A stretch of DNA of 64,000 nucleotides from Magnolia sinica (Eukaryota; Streptophyta; Magnoliopsida; Magnoliales; Magnoliaceae). The stretch spans positions 69,374,177 through 69,438,176 of the forward strand of contig NC_080582.1 in NCBI RefSeq assembly GCF_029962835.1, given 5' to 3'. A program made the position numbers and the translations under genes. A model generated the notes under the pieces. The model had not been told where the DNA came from, ran no database searches, and worked only from the letters and a program-made list of their open reading frames with translations. Shown here piece after piece: positions 1-12,079 of the stretch (positions are counted from its first letter, which is position 1; each line of letters begins with the position of its first letter).

Positions 1-486
1 GATTTGGTTCAGTAATTTGCTCTGTTGCACGCATCTGAACTCTGAAGCAACAATCGTTGTTCATGATCTGCATTTGCTCATCTACCAGACCCATCAATAC
101 CCACTGTTAGTTGCTACTAGGCACGTCTATTGATAACACTGAGTTTTGCTGTTGCAAATGTATGAGATGGAGTTGCTTGGTTTCTAATATCCTTAACACT
201 CTTTTCTTGAATCCGTGTGCAAAACGTGTGGGCGCTCTATTAGACTTATGATGTACACATTTGCACCATGAAACATCTAGCATGCTTAAAGGTTGAATGT
301 GGTATGTGTGGGGCATCTGTGAATGGTGGAAAAAGTGGCACATTTATATGACAACTGAATAGTCTAGCATGTACCACAATTGGAATGGGCGGAAAGCATC
401 CTTTATGCAGAGAGACACCTCCCACCATCCTCACATTAGTCATCAGAGTGGATGATATTCCCTCTTTTTTGCAGTCCTATGCCTAG
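1..486. other. gene-free stretch, no recognised feature
   Basis: Short overlapping ORFs occur on the minus strand, but none shows a recognisable domain or splice structure. I see no repeat boundary or RNA gene here. Confidence 0.4.
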
Positions 487-686
487 ATGGTGTGTGATGA
501 ACACAGGATAGTCACACAAATCAAGTGAAATATAAGAGTAAAATGAAGCACTCATCCCAAGGTTTTTTAGTACAATGGCCTCACATAAATGGTGTGTGAT
601 GAACACAGGATAGTCACATAAATCAAGTGAAATATAAGAGTAAAATAAAGCACTCATCCCAAGGTTTTTTAGTACAATGGCCTCAG
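487..686. repeat. tandem duplication, 2 x 102 bp
   Basis: A unit beginning ATGGTGTGTGATGAACACAG at 487 is repeated at 589 with very few differences. Both copies run on to the same phrase ending in a TACAATGGCCTCA motif. The high similarity suggests a fairly recent local duplication. Confidence 0.85.
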
Positions 687-689
687 GGT

Positions 690-1410
690 ATGACATGGCC
701 AAGGCTTAGTTTTTTTTGTTTTTTTTTCCGCTTGATAGCACTTTTTGCTCTTTTTTTTTGTAAAGACAAAAATGCCCCTCTGCCAGCCACTCCCTCGTAC
801 CGCGGTAGCTTGTCTCGGAAGATAAAAAAGAAGATTATGGATCTCATCTCTTGACCGATTTGAGCCGTTCATTTTAATCGGACAATCATGTACAATAGAA
901 GGGTGTTTTCAATTTTCGAAGATAAGCTCTTTGTGGCCCACAATGGCATTAATGTTGTGGGTTAATTCTAAACTATTTTCTTTAGTACGATCCATATGTG
1001 ATGAGTTTTGCCCTCAAACTTTGGCCAATGACATTAAATTAAAACCCCTTTGATGTGAACGGGTTGAATTTACTTCAAGACAAGCAAGTGAGCCCCACAT
1101 AAGATGTTGGATAGGTAATATGGTGGGCCCTTGCTGCAGGAAGGTCATTTGGCCATTTCCTTTGTTTTCTTCTTCCCTTTTTTCTTTTCACATGAGGGGG
1201 ACCACATGAAGAATCAAAGCTTTTTCGACAATCGTTTTAAAAAACCCTTTCATCTTCGGAGGCAAGCTATTGCCGTAAGAGGGTGCAATTGGTAGAGGAG
1301 CATTTTTGTCATAAAAAAATAAAAAAGTGCCCTCAAGGCCATAAAAGTTAGTTTTGTAGAGGGGAGACCATTTTGGCATATGATGAGACACATCATCCCA
1401 TGCCCACCTC
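690..1410. mobile_element. inverted-arm (foldback-like) element remnant
   Basis: The sequence at about 725-835 reappears as an imperfect reverse complement at about 1240-1345. Both arms share a T-rich run, an ACAAAAATGC block and a TAGCTTG block. No coding sequence lies between the arms, and the exact termini and target duplication are unresolved. This is the architecture of a non-autonomous DNA transposon, but the superfamily is not assigned. Confidence 0.45.
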
Positions 1411-4400
1411 AAATGTCACTCTTAATTGGTCAATCAAACCATATGATTGATTGACAATAAAACTCATCATGCTTCTTCTACAACGACACTAAGGCTCCAT
1501 TTGGTGTTTTGAATCATCCAATGTTGCTTGCAACCAACAACACCTTGAGTTGCTTCCTTTAATATGCAAAAAAATATGCCAACTCGGGTGGCCCCATACT
1601 ATATAGGAATAATGCAATGTTAGTGGATTTGCTCCAAACTCCCAACTCAACTTGATGACCTCTTCAGTGGACTTGGCTTCTTCGACGACTCACTAGGCAT
1701 AATGCCCGTGAACTTCTCTCCCAAGGCCACAGATCAATTAAAATGAAAAGATAGAGCTAAATCATCAATATTGGACTGTCTCTTCAGCATCACTCCCATT
1801 AAGCAACCAGAGTCATCTGATTACGCCATGTAAAACCAATGGTCAAGATTGATTGTGGTAAAAAGATGAAATGGTAAACGACCCACATTGCATTGCCGAT
1901 CACTCATAAATTACTGGGTCTTTCAGTCTTAATTATCCAATAACTGATAAATAACAACTAACATAGGAAGTCCAAATCTGTAGCTTGCGTCTAACAACTC
2001 CGAGAATTGTTTCCAACCCTACCAACTCATGCAGGTCCATCCCAAATTTTATAATTTCCAAAATCTGTAGACAGCATCTAACTACTCACAGAATTGCTAC
2101 CTCCACCCTATTGACTCACATGGGTCCATCCCGTGTGGGGCTGATGCTGTAGACTTTGCTCTTAGCTCCACTCGATATGATAGTCCACCAACCTCTATGC
2201 AGGCAACTTCTTTGGAGCTTACTTGTCATGTCTTTGAAAAATTCTACCATGTTGCCAGATCAGTTATGATGAAAATTCACCAAAATCAATTAAACAATCC
2301 ACCATGTGAGCCCAATCTTGGGATTGCACATCTCTTGAGAATCTCCAAGATACAGCCACCCTAATCACTTGATCTTGCCAAGTAAAACCAATGGAAAAAG
2401 ATTTCTATTCTTTTCTTTTTTTGAAAAGAAAGGGTCAGAAAAAAAATTATTTTTTTCTTTTACCGATCATCTAGATTGATTGTGGTAGTAAGGTCATACG
2501 ATTGAGATGGACAAGCAATCAGGTTGCCCAACTCGGATTGGCCATCTCTTAAGAATTATTCTGATCAATCAATGTCAATCATCTATTAACAACAAATAAC
2601 ACAAAATGTCAAATTTGTTATTCAGATGGCTTGGATGATCGATCTAAACCATCTGTTCTCCAAGCCCCACCTTGGATTGCCTATGATTCACAGGAGTTAC
2701 TTCAATCAAATGATCACAATCATTTAACCCTGGTCCGTAAAATGAAATATCCACATCGGTTATATATATCAAGACTCTGAATAAGCTATTTTAGCAGCAT
2801 CATGTAATCACTACATCTCCCTAAACCTTCACTTGCCCACTAGTCTTGAGAAGAGTGAGCTGTTCGTGAAATTTTTCAAAAAATTCTTAAAAATTTTAAT
2901 ATGATGGCTAATGGTGAAAGGGCCATAAACGATGGAAAATGTTGTCCTGGTTGCATCCTTGCCGTTAATGCTCCTACATCCACCTCTATATTTTGCATCC
3001 TGATACCCAAACAAATCCAAAATGACATCATTAAATGCTCTGAAGTGACATCTATATTTATGATATCATGGTCTAATAACTGGTTTGGAGTCTTTGGACC
3101 TCCTACTCTCCATCTCTTAAGACATGCTTCAACAAATCTTCCCAGCCACCTCATTAGTAGACAGAGAAGTGAATTGAGCATCAATCAAGATACACTATAA
3201 TACTACCCAAAAGAGATGTTGAATGAATAGAATAGCCAATAGAACAAATTGAATTGACCAATTGATTGGATGTCTTAATTTAATCAATCAAGATCATTCA
3301 TTCTAATGTCCATTGATCAAATGGGTAAGATACAATAATTTAAGGGCAAAAGCAAGCAATTGTAGATCCCACAAGACAGAAAATGCAAAATATATGATTC
3401 AAGATCATCGTTGTAGACATTTGATTCCTTAGCTAAGGTTGTGAGTTCAAAACTTAAGGCTTCTCTGGCTGCCACTTAAAAATGAGTTAATCTCATCTCA
3501 ATTAACACCAGTTGGGTATCTACTTTTTTTTTACAAGGTGATCAATAGGGTATTTATAAATTGTTAATTATATTTTCAATGCATACCCAAAAAAAAAAAA
3601 AATCATCACTACTTGACTACAATTAAATTCCCAAAATAGGGGATTTTCAAGACTATTTGGTATTTCAGGCATACAATCATTATAGATTAGGTCATTTCAT
3701 GCTGCCTTATAAAATGGATTGGTTAAAAAACTAAGCTTGGCCACATCCAAATGGCCCCTGAGACTTTCAAGATCCAACATAAATGTAGTATCGAAATAGG
3801 TGCAATTATATACTAAAGAAATATCCTCATTTTACTCTACCTACCAATTCTACACACAGAATGCACAAAAACAAAGCATACAATAGAAACCATTTAACAA
3901 CCATAACCTGCCATGTCAGGCCCAAACCAAAGATGTGTTGCCGCCAGCATTCCATATAGAAAATCCCATTTTCAACAGTCCAACACACTCATATAGAGGG
4001 CTCCGCCATGGCTGGGTGATGGGCGGACAAAAATCTCATCTCACACAACCCGTCAGTAAAATCTTACCCAGAACACAGAGACCAGTGATAAGAGTTTGTT
4101 TCCAAATTCGAACAATCCACTTGCATGAAAGCAAGCAAACTGAAAATGTGGGAAGCTTTTGTGCCACCATCATCATCCATGTGGACCCCAAGCAATGAAC
4201 CATTGGAATCAAGAAATGCTGGGCCCAACCCATACAGATTGCTCGCACAAGCAACAATAGTACTGCTTCATGCTGATCATTTTACATTACTCGCATTAGA
4301 TAAAAGATGGTGGAAAATGACCCAACGACTCAAAGTACTACAAGTTATAAACCTCATAATAGAGCATCAGGATTCAGGACACTTGGATCATCGTTGACAT

Positions 4401-4506
4401 CCACGCCTCATCCCAATTAATTGGGGTCAGCTTATCAGGACACTTGGATATTCCAATCAAAATGATCTCAGCCATCGAGTAGATCCATCACAATCCAATG
4501 TGCTAA
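1411..4506. other. gene-free AT-rich region with unassigned ORFs
   Basis: No exon structure is recognised. About 2829-3200 is open on both strands for roughly 100 codons, but neither translation resembles a family I know. At about 4399-4425 there is a TCATCCCAATTAATTGGGGT block, a phrase common in dispersed plant repeats. The rest is AT-rich intergenic sequence. Confidence 0.35.
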
Positions 4507-5020
4507 CACGTGACAATCACGTCAATCATACAAACATAACCATCTGAATAATAGCCTATAAACAGATATTCCAGATCATAAAGGAAATTTGGCGAGGCCA
4601 AAATTTGTCTGTCTATTTTTTGAAGCCAAATTAGCAAACAAACCTAACTATCCCATAGAGATCAGACCATCCATTTTATGCGATTTCTGCATCTGAGGGC
4701 TCGACATAATGGATGCTCCGGATTGATCAATTAGACTGTCCTAACCGTCTATTTTTTAAAAAAAATTGGGCTACCACATGACAATCGCACTGATTAGACA
4801 ATCCTAACTGTCCGAATAATAGCCTATAAACAGACATTCCATATCATAAATGAAAATTGGTGAAGCCAATAATTCTGAACCGTCTATTTTTTGAAGCCTA
4901 ATTAGCAAATAATCTCAACTGTCCCATATAAATCAGACCATCCATTTTGTGTGATTTCTGCAACTGTGCGATAAACATAATGGGCGGTCCGGATTGCACG
5001 ATTAGGCTGGCCGAGTTGTA
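4507..5020. repeat. tandem duplication, about 268-bp period
   Basis: Unit 1 starts CACGTGACAATCACG at 4507 and unit 2 starts CACATGACAATCGCAC at 4775. Both contain AATAATAGCCTATAAACAGA, an AACCGTCTATTTTTT-type block and ATCAGACCATCCATTTT in the same order. Copies are clearly diverged. The array lies in the 3' flank of the eL39 gene. Confidence 0.75.
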
Positions 5021-5291
5021 CCGATGCAACGAAGAACATTTCTCCATGATAATTCCAGGAAATAAAAAAAATTATCAAAAAAGCTGAAACTATGAAAACT
5101 AGAAACGATACATCAACATCTCAAACCATCCTTTGGCAATCGCATTACCGAAAAATCAGTCTAAGTCACGTTTCCCGCAAATATCAAAGGAGTAATAGAA
5201 GAAAGAAACAAAACAGATTACGATTTCATGTCTTTTATCAAAAATCAAAACCCTAATTCGACGATATAAGAAGGGAAAACCTTCAAGGGCC

Positions 5292-5620
5292 TCAGAACCC
5301 TAGCTTTGTACGGCGCCAGTGCCTGCGCTTCGCGTTGTACCTGCGGATATACACGGGGGATACGATGTATAAGCACCATGGAAAGGAGAAGGAAATGAAG
5401 ATGAACTACAGATGTACGGACCTAATGGTGTTGTCAGTCCTCATCCGGATCCAGTGAGGGATTGGCCTGTTCTGCCTCATCTTCTTCGCCAGCTTTTTCT
5501 TGATGCGGAAGGTCTTGTGCGACGGCTGCAAAGGGAACAAAGAAGATATACACCGTTAGAATGGTGTATGACAGAAAATCAAAGAGATAGACAGAGTGAG
5601 AGAAAGAGTTCTTTCACCAT
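5292..5620 (-). CDS. RPL39: 60S ribosomal protein eL39 (L39), complete, three exons
   Basis: eL39 is a very small basic protein of the large ribosomal subunit that lines the peptide exit tunnel. The minus strand gives exon 1 at 5618-5620 (only the ATG), exon 2 at 5422-5525 and exon 3 at 5292-5340. Introns at 5526-5617 and 5341-5421 both obey GT-AG. The spliced CDS is 156 nt and encodes 51 residues, the usual eL39 length. It shows the family signatures [27 protein letters not shown] and [11 protein letters not shown]. The ATG at 5618-5620 was chosen because the alternative ATG at 5682-5684 lies only about 29 nt from the TATA box, at the expected cap site. The gene appears intact. The long repeat-free ORF on the opposite strand here is a shadow. 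Confidence 0.95.
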
Positions 5621-5646
5621 TTTCGATCGAGGTAGAGAGCCGCTGA

Positions 5647-5679
5647 AAACCCTAGCAGGAGGCGCGAGAGAAAACCCTA
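5647..5679 (-). promoter_or_regulatory. two telo-boxes near the eL39 start
   Basis: AAACCCTA occurs at 5647-5654 and 5672-5679 on the plus strand, in the transcribed leader or start region of the eL39 gene. Telo-boxes in this position are typical of plant genes for the translation apparatus. Confidence 0.75.
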
Positions 5680-5705
5680 ACCATGATGCAAGAAAGGAAT
5701 CCCGC

Positions 5706-5713
5706 TTTTTATA
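5706..5713 (-). promoter_or_regulatory. TATA box of the eL39 gene
   Basis: TATAAAAA on the minus strand, about 85 nt upstream of the chosen ATG. Transcription would be expected to start near 5680. Confidence 0.75.
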
Positions 5714-5799
5714 GGTCGAAGATGGCACGGATGAGGACGTAGATGAGCGTGCGAGTTAACACGTGCGACTTTAGGCGGTTTGCCGAGTGCGGAAAGGGT

Positions 5800-6252
5800 A
5801 CCGTGCTGCTCAGTACTATATGGGGGCCTACAGTGATTTATGTGTCTTATCCACGCCATCCACCAATTTTCTTCAGATCATTTTAGGATATGATACAAAA
5901 ATTGAAACGTATGTAAAGGCAAGGGAGCACACCATAAGTAGGAGTGGGAATTGAACGCCTACCGTTGAAACCTTCTTAGGAGCCACCTAATCTTTGGATC
6001 AAGTTGATATTTTTGTTTTACCTTCGTCCGTGTCGGTGTGATCCTATGAATAGGTTGGATGAACGTTACTGTGGCCCTCATAAAGGTTTCAATGGTAGAC
6101 AGTATTAGTCGTGCTGTTTGCTATAGGGTGGTCCACTTAAGCTTTGTATATACTTCAATTTTGGAATCATGTCAAAAAATGAGCGGATAGAACGGATGGA
6201 CGGAGTGGATGAGGTACACATCATGGCAGCCCATAACGTTTACTCAGCACCC
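5800..6252. mobile_element. Mutator-like foldback repeat upstream of the eL39 promoter
   Basis: The left arm (about 5800-5880) and right arm (about 6180-6250) are imperfect inverted complements. The middle carries the phrases common to a repeat family seen throughout the window: GATCATTTTAGG, TTGGATCAAGTTGATATTT and AATAGGTTGGATG. There is no coding sequence. It ends roughly 90 bp upstream of the eL39 TATA box. Exact termini are uncertain. Confidence 0.5.
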
Positions 6253-6319
6253 AATTCGAATTGAGTACATAGGAACTCATGCGTTATTTGAGTCGGGTGC
6301 CTCGAACACCACTCACAAT

Positions 6320-6545
6320 TAGATCTAGGCATCGTGTCTCGACGGCTAATATGTGACCTGACTTGACCCGACCCCGTTTTGAAGTAGAACTAACCTGATC
6401 TCAACCTGAGTCAGTTCCGAGTCCAGCAACCCTGACCCAATTCGAGTTTAGGTCTGATTTGGACTAACCCGGACCGACTCCTACCCGGTCATAGGACCGA
6501 GTCGGGTTAAGTCAGCACCGAGTTGCGCCGGGTGTGCCGTATGGT
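6320..6545. mobile_element. degenerate hAT-like small element
   Basis: A start like TAGATCTAGGCATCG is followed by repeated GACCCGA / GAGTCGG motifs, the self-complementary texture of the hAT-type elements better preserved elsewhere in the window. A mirror-image end with the same TAGGCAT motif is at 30637. Boundaries and target duplication are not clear. Confidence 0.35.
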
Positions 6546-6631
6546 AGAAATGAAGCTTTCCGCCATCTTATACAGCAAAAAATTATATCCTCTTTCATCC
6601 GCAACTAGAAATTCTCATTCTCCAAAATATG

Positions 6632-6636
6632 TATAC
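6632..6636. repeat. target-site duplication TATAC (left) of the Tat element
   Basis: TATAC directly precedes the 5' LTR and recurs exactly at 29983-29987 after the 3' LTR, fixing the element's limits. Confidence 0.9.
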
Positions 6637-7432
6637 TGTTGGGGAAAAAATACCAAGTCCGAATAGTTGGTTATGGAATGGACCAACTCTATTGGCACTG
6701 CCCAAGAGTTCAAGGCAACATATTGGACCGAGACGAGACAAAGCCTAAAGGAAAGACTTAGCTCAGATTTCTAGGAAACGAATCCCGACCAAGACCTTAA
6801 GGGTCAGGAGCCATAGGCAAAATAAGACGCATAAAGTTGGCTCGGCTAACGAGGCAGCAACGTCTAGAAGGGTCGATTAAGACCCGAACGCTAGACGTCA
6901 CCTGACCGACTATAAAACCGACCCATATTGGGCCGGTTATAATGTCAGCTATCAGATTGAGAAAGTACTTCGGCCATAAGCCGGTCCTGTTCTGTCTGAC
7001 AGGAGGCGAAAAGTTTTATCTTTGCAACCAGTCGAGACTCGTATGTTACTTGAGTCAGTTAAGGCCGAGCTGAGCGAGGAAGAAACGGTGTAAGCTTAAA
7101 TACTGTTCCAAAAATCTTGTGAAAGGATTCCCGATCTTGAGGATTTGGGATCAAGAAGCATCCGTAAGCAGATTACAATCAAATCAAATCTCCTAATATT
7201 GGGGAGAGAATCCCTGTATGGCTGGATCTTCCCTCTTCTATAAATGGGAGACACTCCAAGAATGAAAGGTACGCAAAAACTCTCTCCCAAATCCTCTCAA
7301 TACTATAAGACTCAGATTCCTACCCTAACTTTGGCATTGGAGGGTCCCCTGCTCTAGCCAGGGTCTCCTTTGTCTTCTTCCTGTGCAGGTGCTCGAAGGT
7401 CTAAAGAGGGTGGACCAGCTTTTGCATCAACA
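6637..7432 (+). repeat. 5' LTR of the Tat element
   Basis: 796 bp, starting TGTTGGGG and ending CATCAACA. It pairs with 29185-29982 (798 bp). A TATAAAT box lies at 7239-7245. Confidence 0.92.
7239..7245 (+). promoter_or_regulatory. TATA box in the Tat 5' LTR
   Basis: TATAAAT, followed by a conserved GGGAGACACTCC block. The same box lies at 29788-29794 in the 3' LTR. Confidence 0.6.
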
Positions 7433-7433
7433 G

Positions 7434-7452
7434 TTTGGCGCCGTCTGTGGGA
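7434..7452 (+). other. primer-binding-site region of the Tat element
   Basis: TTTGGCGCCGTCTGTGGGA follows the 5' LTR directly. This phrase is characteristic of the leader of Tat-lineage elements. I do not assign a tRNA primer. Confidence 0.65.
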
Positions 7453-7492
7453 AACGATACAAAAAGTCGTTCTTCAGGCTCTACTCAAATGA

Positions 7493-9337
7493 GTGTTAAT
7501 GGCGAGACCAGAAAGACTGGTCCTAACGAACCAAATGAAGCCGATGAAGCTGGACCATCAGGTCCAGACAGGGCCCAGGGAGTTTAAAACCAACCTGACG
7601 ATCAACAAGGTTCCGCGGCTCGTCCTGCAGCATTTGCCGCAACTAGGAATACCCAACGGAATTGAGGAAATAGACGGTTGGATCGGGAGGTCTAGGAACT
7701 CAGAGCCGTTATAAACGTTATGAAACAAATGTTGGAGCAGATGCACTGTCAACAGACTCAGCAGCTTCAGCAAGAACAGGCGGTGAATGTTCCGCAATAA
7801 GTGACCGACCTTCAGCCCACTGCCCCGCGATCGCTTGTGCAGCCGAGTCAGCCTCATGGGCCATCCTAGCCAGCGCCCGCTCATTCCGCGACTGCTTTGC
7901 TGCCTCCCACTGATCTCTGACACGAGATAGATCGGAGGAGGCGCGACCGACCTCTGGTTGAAGGTGTGGTAGAAAGCAACGAGCCTTGGAAAGCTGACCT
8001 TTAAGACTTTAAAAAAGAAGTGCTAGAAGAGATGACGGACATGAGGCATAGTCGGGATGCATATCTAACCAAGACTGAAACAAAAGCGTCCCCATTCGTT
8101 GATGAAGTGATGCAAGCTCCGCTACCGGAAAGGTTTCGCCTCCCGCAGATTACACCTTTCACAGGTAAAACCGATCCAACTGAACACATCGAATGTTTCC
8201 GAACGTACATGGAATTGCACGATGCCTCGGATGCCGTGATGTGCCAGGTTTTCTCCCTCACCTTAGCCGACGTAGCCCGACTTTGGTTCAAGCAACTAAA
8301 AGCAAAGTCCGTCAGCACGTTCGCAGAACTCAGCGATGCCTTCCTTACCAATTTCATTGGTAGGAAGAAGAAGTTGAAGCCCCCTGCGCATCTGAACAAC
8401 ATAGTTCAGAAGGAGGTAGAGCTATTGAAAGACTACATCAAACGTTTCAACTTTAAATCACTCCAAGTTCGAAAACATTCAGAGGAGACGGCACTCAATT
8501 CCATCATGCAAGGCGTCAAGGATAAGCCGTTTCTAGCATCCCTGGATAAGAATCCACTTGTGACTTTGGCTGAATTCATGACTCGGTCAAATAAATACGC
8601 GAACGCCAAGGAAACACGGAACTTACGTGAGGCCACCCAGAAAGCAAAAACCCCGCTAAAGAGTCAGCCAAAAAGGAAGTTGACTCGGCTGGCGGAAAGA
8701 AGCATAAGGACGACTGAACACGCGATGAATGCAAGTCGAGCAAGCAACTCGACCAAAGGTTTTCTACATACACCCCGCTTAATAAACCTCAAGAGCAGGT
8801 GCTGACGGAAATCAAGAGTGAAGGATTTGTCAGTTGACTGAATAAGCTTCGGAGTAATCCGAACTGGCAGAATAAGGACAAATATTGCCACTACCATCGC
8901 GATCATGGCCACAGTACGAGTGATTGTTATCACTTGAAGGAAGAGATCGAAAGGCTTATCCGAGAAGGCCGATTCAGAGAACACGTCGAAAGAACCGGGA
9001 CAACGGAAGAACGCTTGGGGGACAACCGACCCATGGAGGAAATCCGGACTAGTGTCGGTGGTCCCTGCAGCGGAGGCGACTCAAATAATGCTTGGAAAAA
9101 TTATGCCAAGAGCATCAGTCGACCCGAATTCGAGATCCTGATCATAGCTCGGCCTTCGAAGGAAAAGAAGAGAGAAAAATATTATATCTCGTTCACCGAT
9201 GAAGATGCCCGGGGCATCCATCATCCTCATGATGATGCATTATTTATCACTCTAACCATTACAAACCGAAGGATGTTCAACATACTCGTCGACACAGGAT
9301 CATCTGCTGACGTGCTGCTCACTCAGGCATTTCAATA
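7493..9337 (+). pseudogene. gag and protease of the Tat element, degraded
   Basis: An open stretch at 8020-8805 has the retrotransposon Gag core (PFTGKTDPTEHIECF, LTLADVARLWFKQL, FAELSDAFLTNF). After a frame change, 8841-9337 holds a zinc-knuckle-like CHYHRDHGHSTSDC (8886-8927) and an aspartic protease centre DTGSSAD at about 9291. The frame then ends in a stop. The region 7493-8020 has stops and no clear domain. About 130 bp beyond, the chromovirus insertion interrupts the sequence. Confidence 0.85.
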
Positions 9338-9465
9338 AAATGGGTGTTGAATGATCGACCTTACGGCCGGTGCCTACCCCATTGATTGAATTCTCGGGAG
9401 GATAGATAATCTCAGAAGGTATCATCTCGCTGCCACTTATTGCTGAAAACCCTCTGCATCAGGCG

Positions 9466-9470
9466 ACAAT
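9466..9470. repeat. target-site duplication ACAAT (left) of the nested element
   Basis: ACAAT precedes the left LTR and is repeated at 22516-22520 after the right LTR. Confidence 0.9.
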
Positions 9471-11259
9471 TATAAGGCCCATATCCTAGTCCGTGCCGTT
9501 CTGTAGGCTTTCGCGGTCCTCCCGGTCGAATTCTGGTAACCCTCAACCTGTATCCGACGTTTGCACGCGATCTTAAGCCGGGTTCCACATACAAACATCG
9601 GCTCAATTCGAAAGTTATACCTTAGCGGCCGCGTCGTCGCCGCTGTTCTAACACCGTGACTTGCGCACCGAACCGATACCCAAGTCAGAAGATGCGGGCC
9701 CACGTTCCTTTCGAGGAAAATATCGCGCGTTGCGAACTTCGAGGGAATCTCTATAACATGTCTCATCAATCAATCAATCAATCAATGTCAAGTACAACCA
9801 TGCCTCAAGTACAACAACTCATCCCTCTTTTTCCACAAGTCAACCCTCTCTTTCCCTACCCATTCTTCTTTTTCCAAAATTCAAACACAACCATACCTCT
9901 TTTACAAAAATTTCAAATAAACCTATCACTCCATCACCTCTTATCATTCCCATCACCTCACTCTCTCTCTCATTTCTCAAATCTCCCAAGTAACCCAAAC
10001 TCCACACATCCAAGCTCCTCACTCCCAACTCCAAGTGTGGCCCACTCTTCCCACCTTCTCATTTCCATCTCAACCTTATAATCATCATCTACCACTATCA
10101 AAACCCCATCAACCTCCATCAAAAGGCAAGCTAAGGAGCATAGGAGCCTAAGAGAGCAAGGAGGAGGCCTAGAGGTGAGTGATCCTCCGTTAATTTCAAT
10201 TTTTAAGTGCCTATTTGTTGTGGGACCCATTTAATGCATGTGTTATATCCATGAGGGGCCCATAGTGGCGAGGTCCCTCTATCACCGTCTCTCTCTCTCC
10301 CCCACTCTCTCTTTCTTTGAATGGTGATGATGATGAAGGGGTGAGTGTGGCCCACCATGAATCACATATTTCATGTGGGACCCATCAGATGAATGTGTTG
10401 GATCTACGCCATCCAGCCCATTAGCGGACCCAGATGGAAGGAAAGCATAAATATTAGGTGGTCTAAACAGGTGGGCCATGTGCATGTGGGACCCACCATG
10501 ATGTCTCTGTTTATCCATGTCGTCCAGCGTCTCTGGACGCTAGACGTGAAGGGGAATGGGGTGCGGCTAACATGGAGTGCGTGTATTGACATGGGTGTGT
10601 ACTAACGGCTAACAAAAAAAATAATATTTAGCCTTTTTTGGGTGGGCTGCTCATGCAGGCCCCACCTAGATGTACGAAGTTAATCCAAGCCGTCCATCCT
10701 TTTCCTCAGATCATTTTAGGCGTTGAGCCAAAAAATGAACTCAATCTGATTTACTGGCGGGCCATAGCATAGAGAATAATATTCTTACCGTTGAAATACA
10801 CCCTGATATTTTCGTACATCAAAACCCATCTAATATTGGACTTGACGGGTTTGTAGTGAGCCTAAAAAGACCAACGGGCAGGGCGGATTTCCCTGATGTG
10901 GGCCCCAACTAGGAAAAACCCCAAAAATATGTTTTTTTTAAAAAGAGAGTAGTTGACGTTGCTGCTGCTGTTGCGTGTGACGATGGAGGCAGGGACCCAC
11001 GGCCCCAGCCATGGGCCCCACCCTGATGTGTGTTGATGATCAACACCGTACATTTGTTGGGTCCCTTCTAATAGTGGCCCCCTCCCAAAAATCAGCCACA
11101 TGTGATGCTCAGGTGGCCCACATCACAGAGAACAGTGAAGATTGAACGTCTGCCATTGAAACCCTTTTTGGGGCCAGGAGTTTTGGATCAATGTGAAATT
11201 TGTTTTTCCTCCTCAACCTAGCTCCACGTGACTTCATCAACCGGTTGGGTGGAAAATAA

Positions 11260-11430
11260 ACATTACGGTGGGCCCCAGGTCCACGTGACCTTATGAACAG
11301 TTTGGATGTCATATAAACAGCACGGTGGGCCCTAGGTCTGAGTGACCTTATCAACAGTTTGGATGTCATATAAACAGTATGGTGGGCCCCTAGGTCTGAG
11401 TGACCTTATCCATGGGTCAGATGGAAAGTA
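11260..11430. repeat. tandem units of about 60-66 bp inside the LTR
   Basis: Three consecutive units repeat GTGACCTTATSAACAGTTTGGATGTC-type sequence (first part GTGACCTTATGAACAG) followed by ATAAACA and GGTGGGCCC. The matching region of the right LTR (about 20050-20240) is shortened by several small deletions. Confidence 0.65.
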
Positions 11431-12079
11431 AACATTATGGTGGGCCTCACATGGGACCCACTGACGTATGTATTATATCCTGTGCCGTCCCAGGGTGGGA
11501 CGACTGGTGTATCTCACTCCAGCAGCCATTGGAGTGGCGTTACCAAGCTCTGTGGCCCCACCTGTGTCATCCACACCGTTCATTTATGAACCCACCATGA
11601 TGCACGTGTTGCATCCAAGCCCTCCAACCATTTTGGAAGCCTATTTTAAGGCCGGAAACTAAAAATAAGACAGATCCAATATCAGGTGGACCATACCGTA
11701 GAAAACAGTAGTGATGAATGCCTACCATTGAAACCCCATTTTGGGTTACAAAAGTTTTAGACCAATATGATATTTGTTTTCCTCTAAGGTCAGGTCTTTG
11801 TGACCTTATGAACAGACTGGACGAAAATTAAATGTTATGGTGGGCCCACTGGAATTTGATAGTGGAAAATGGTTCTTGTAACCTTATGAATAGTATGGAT
11901 GGAAAATAAATTCTATGGTGGGCCCACTAGAAAATTTAACGGTGGAAATCATTGTCACCATTGTCATTCGTGGTATGGTCCAGATGATCTTTGGATATGA
12001 TTTTTTTATAATGCTCCAAAATAATCCTTAATAATGATGGAAGTATGTTGTTGGAACGGTTCATTGGTATGGTCCATTT

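Noticed and set aside
2829-3200. Overlapping ORFs of about 100 codons on both strands
   Set aside because: Neither translation shows a known domain, splice signals or protein-like composition.
5682-5684. Alternative first ATG for eL39, also followed by GT
   Set aside because: It lies about 29 nt from the TATA box, at the expected transcription start, leaving no leader. The ATG at 5618 has a better context.
5412-5714. 100-codon plus-strand ORF
   Set aside because: It overlaps the eL39 exons on the other strand, which have clear homology and splice sites. The plus-strand frame is a shadow.
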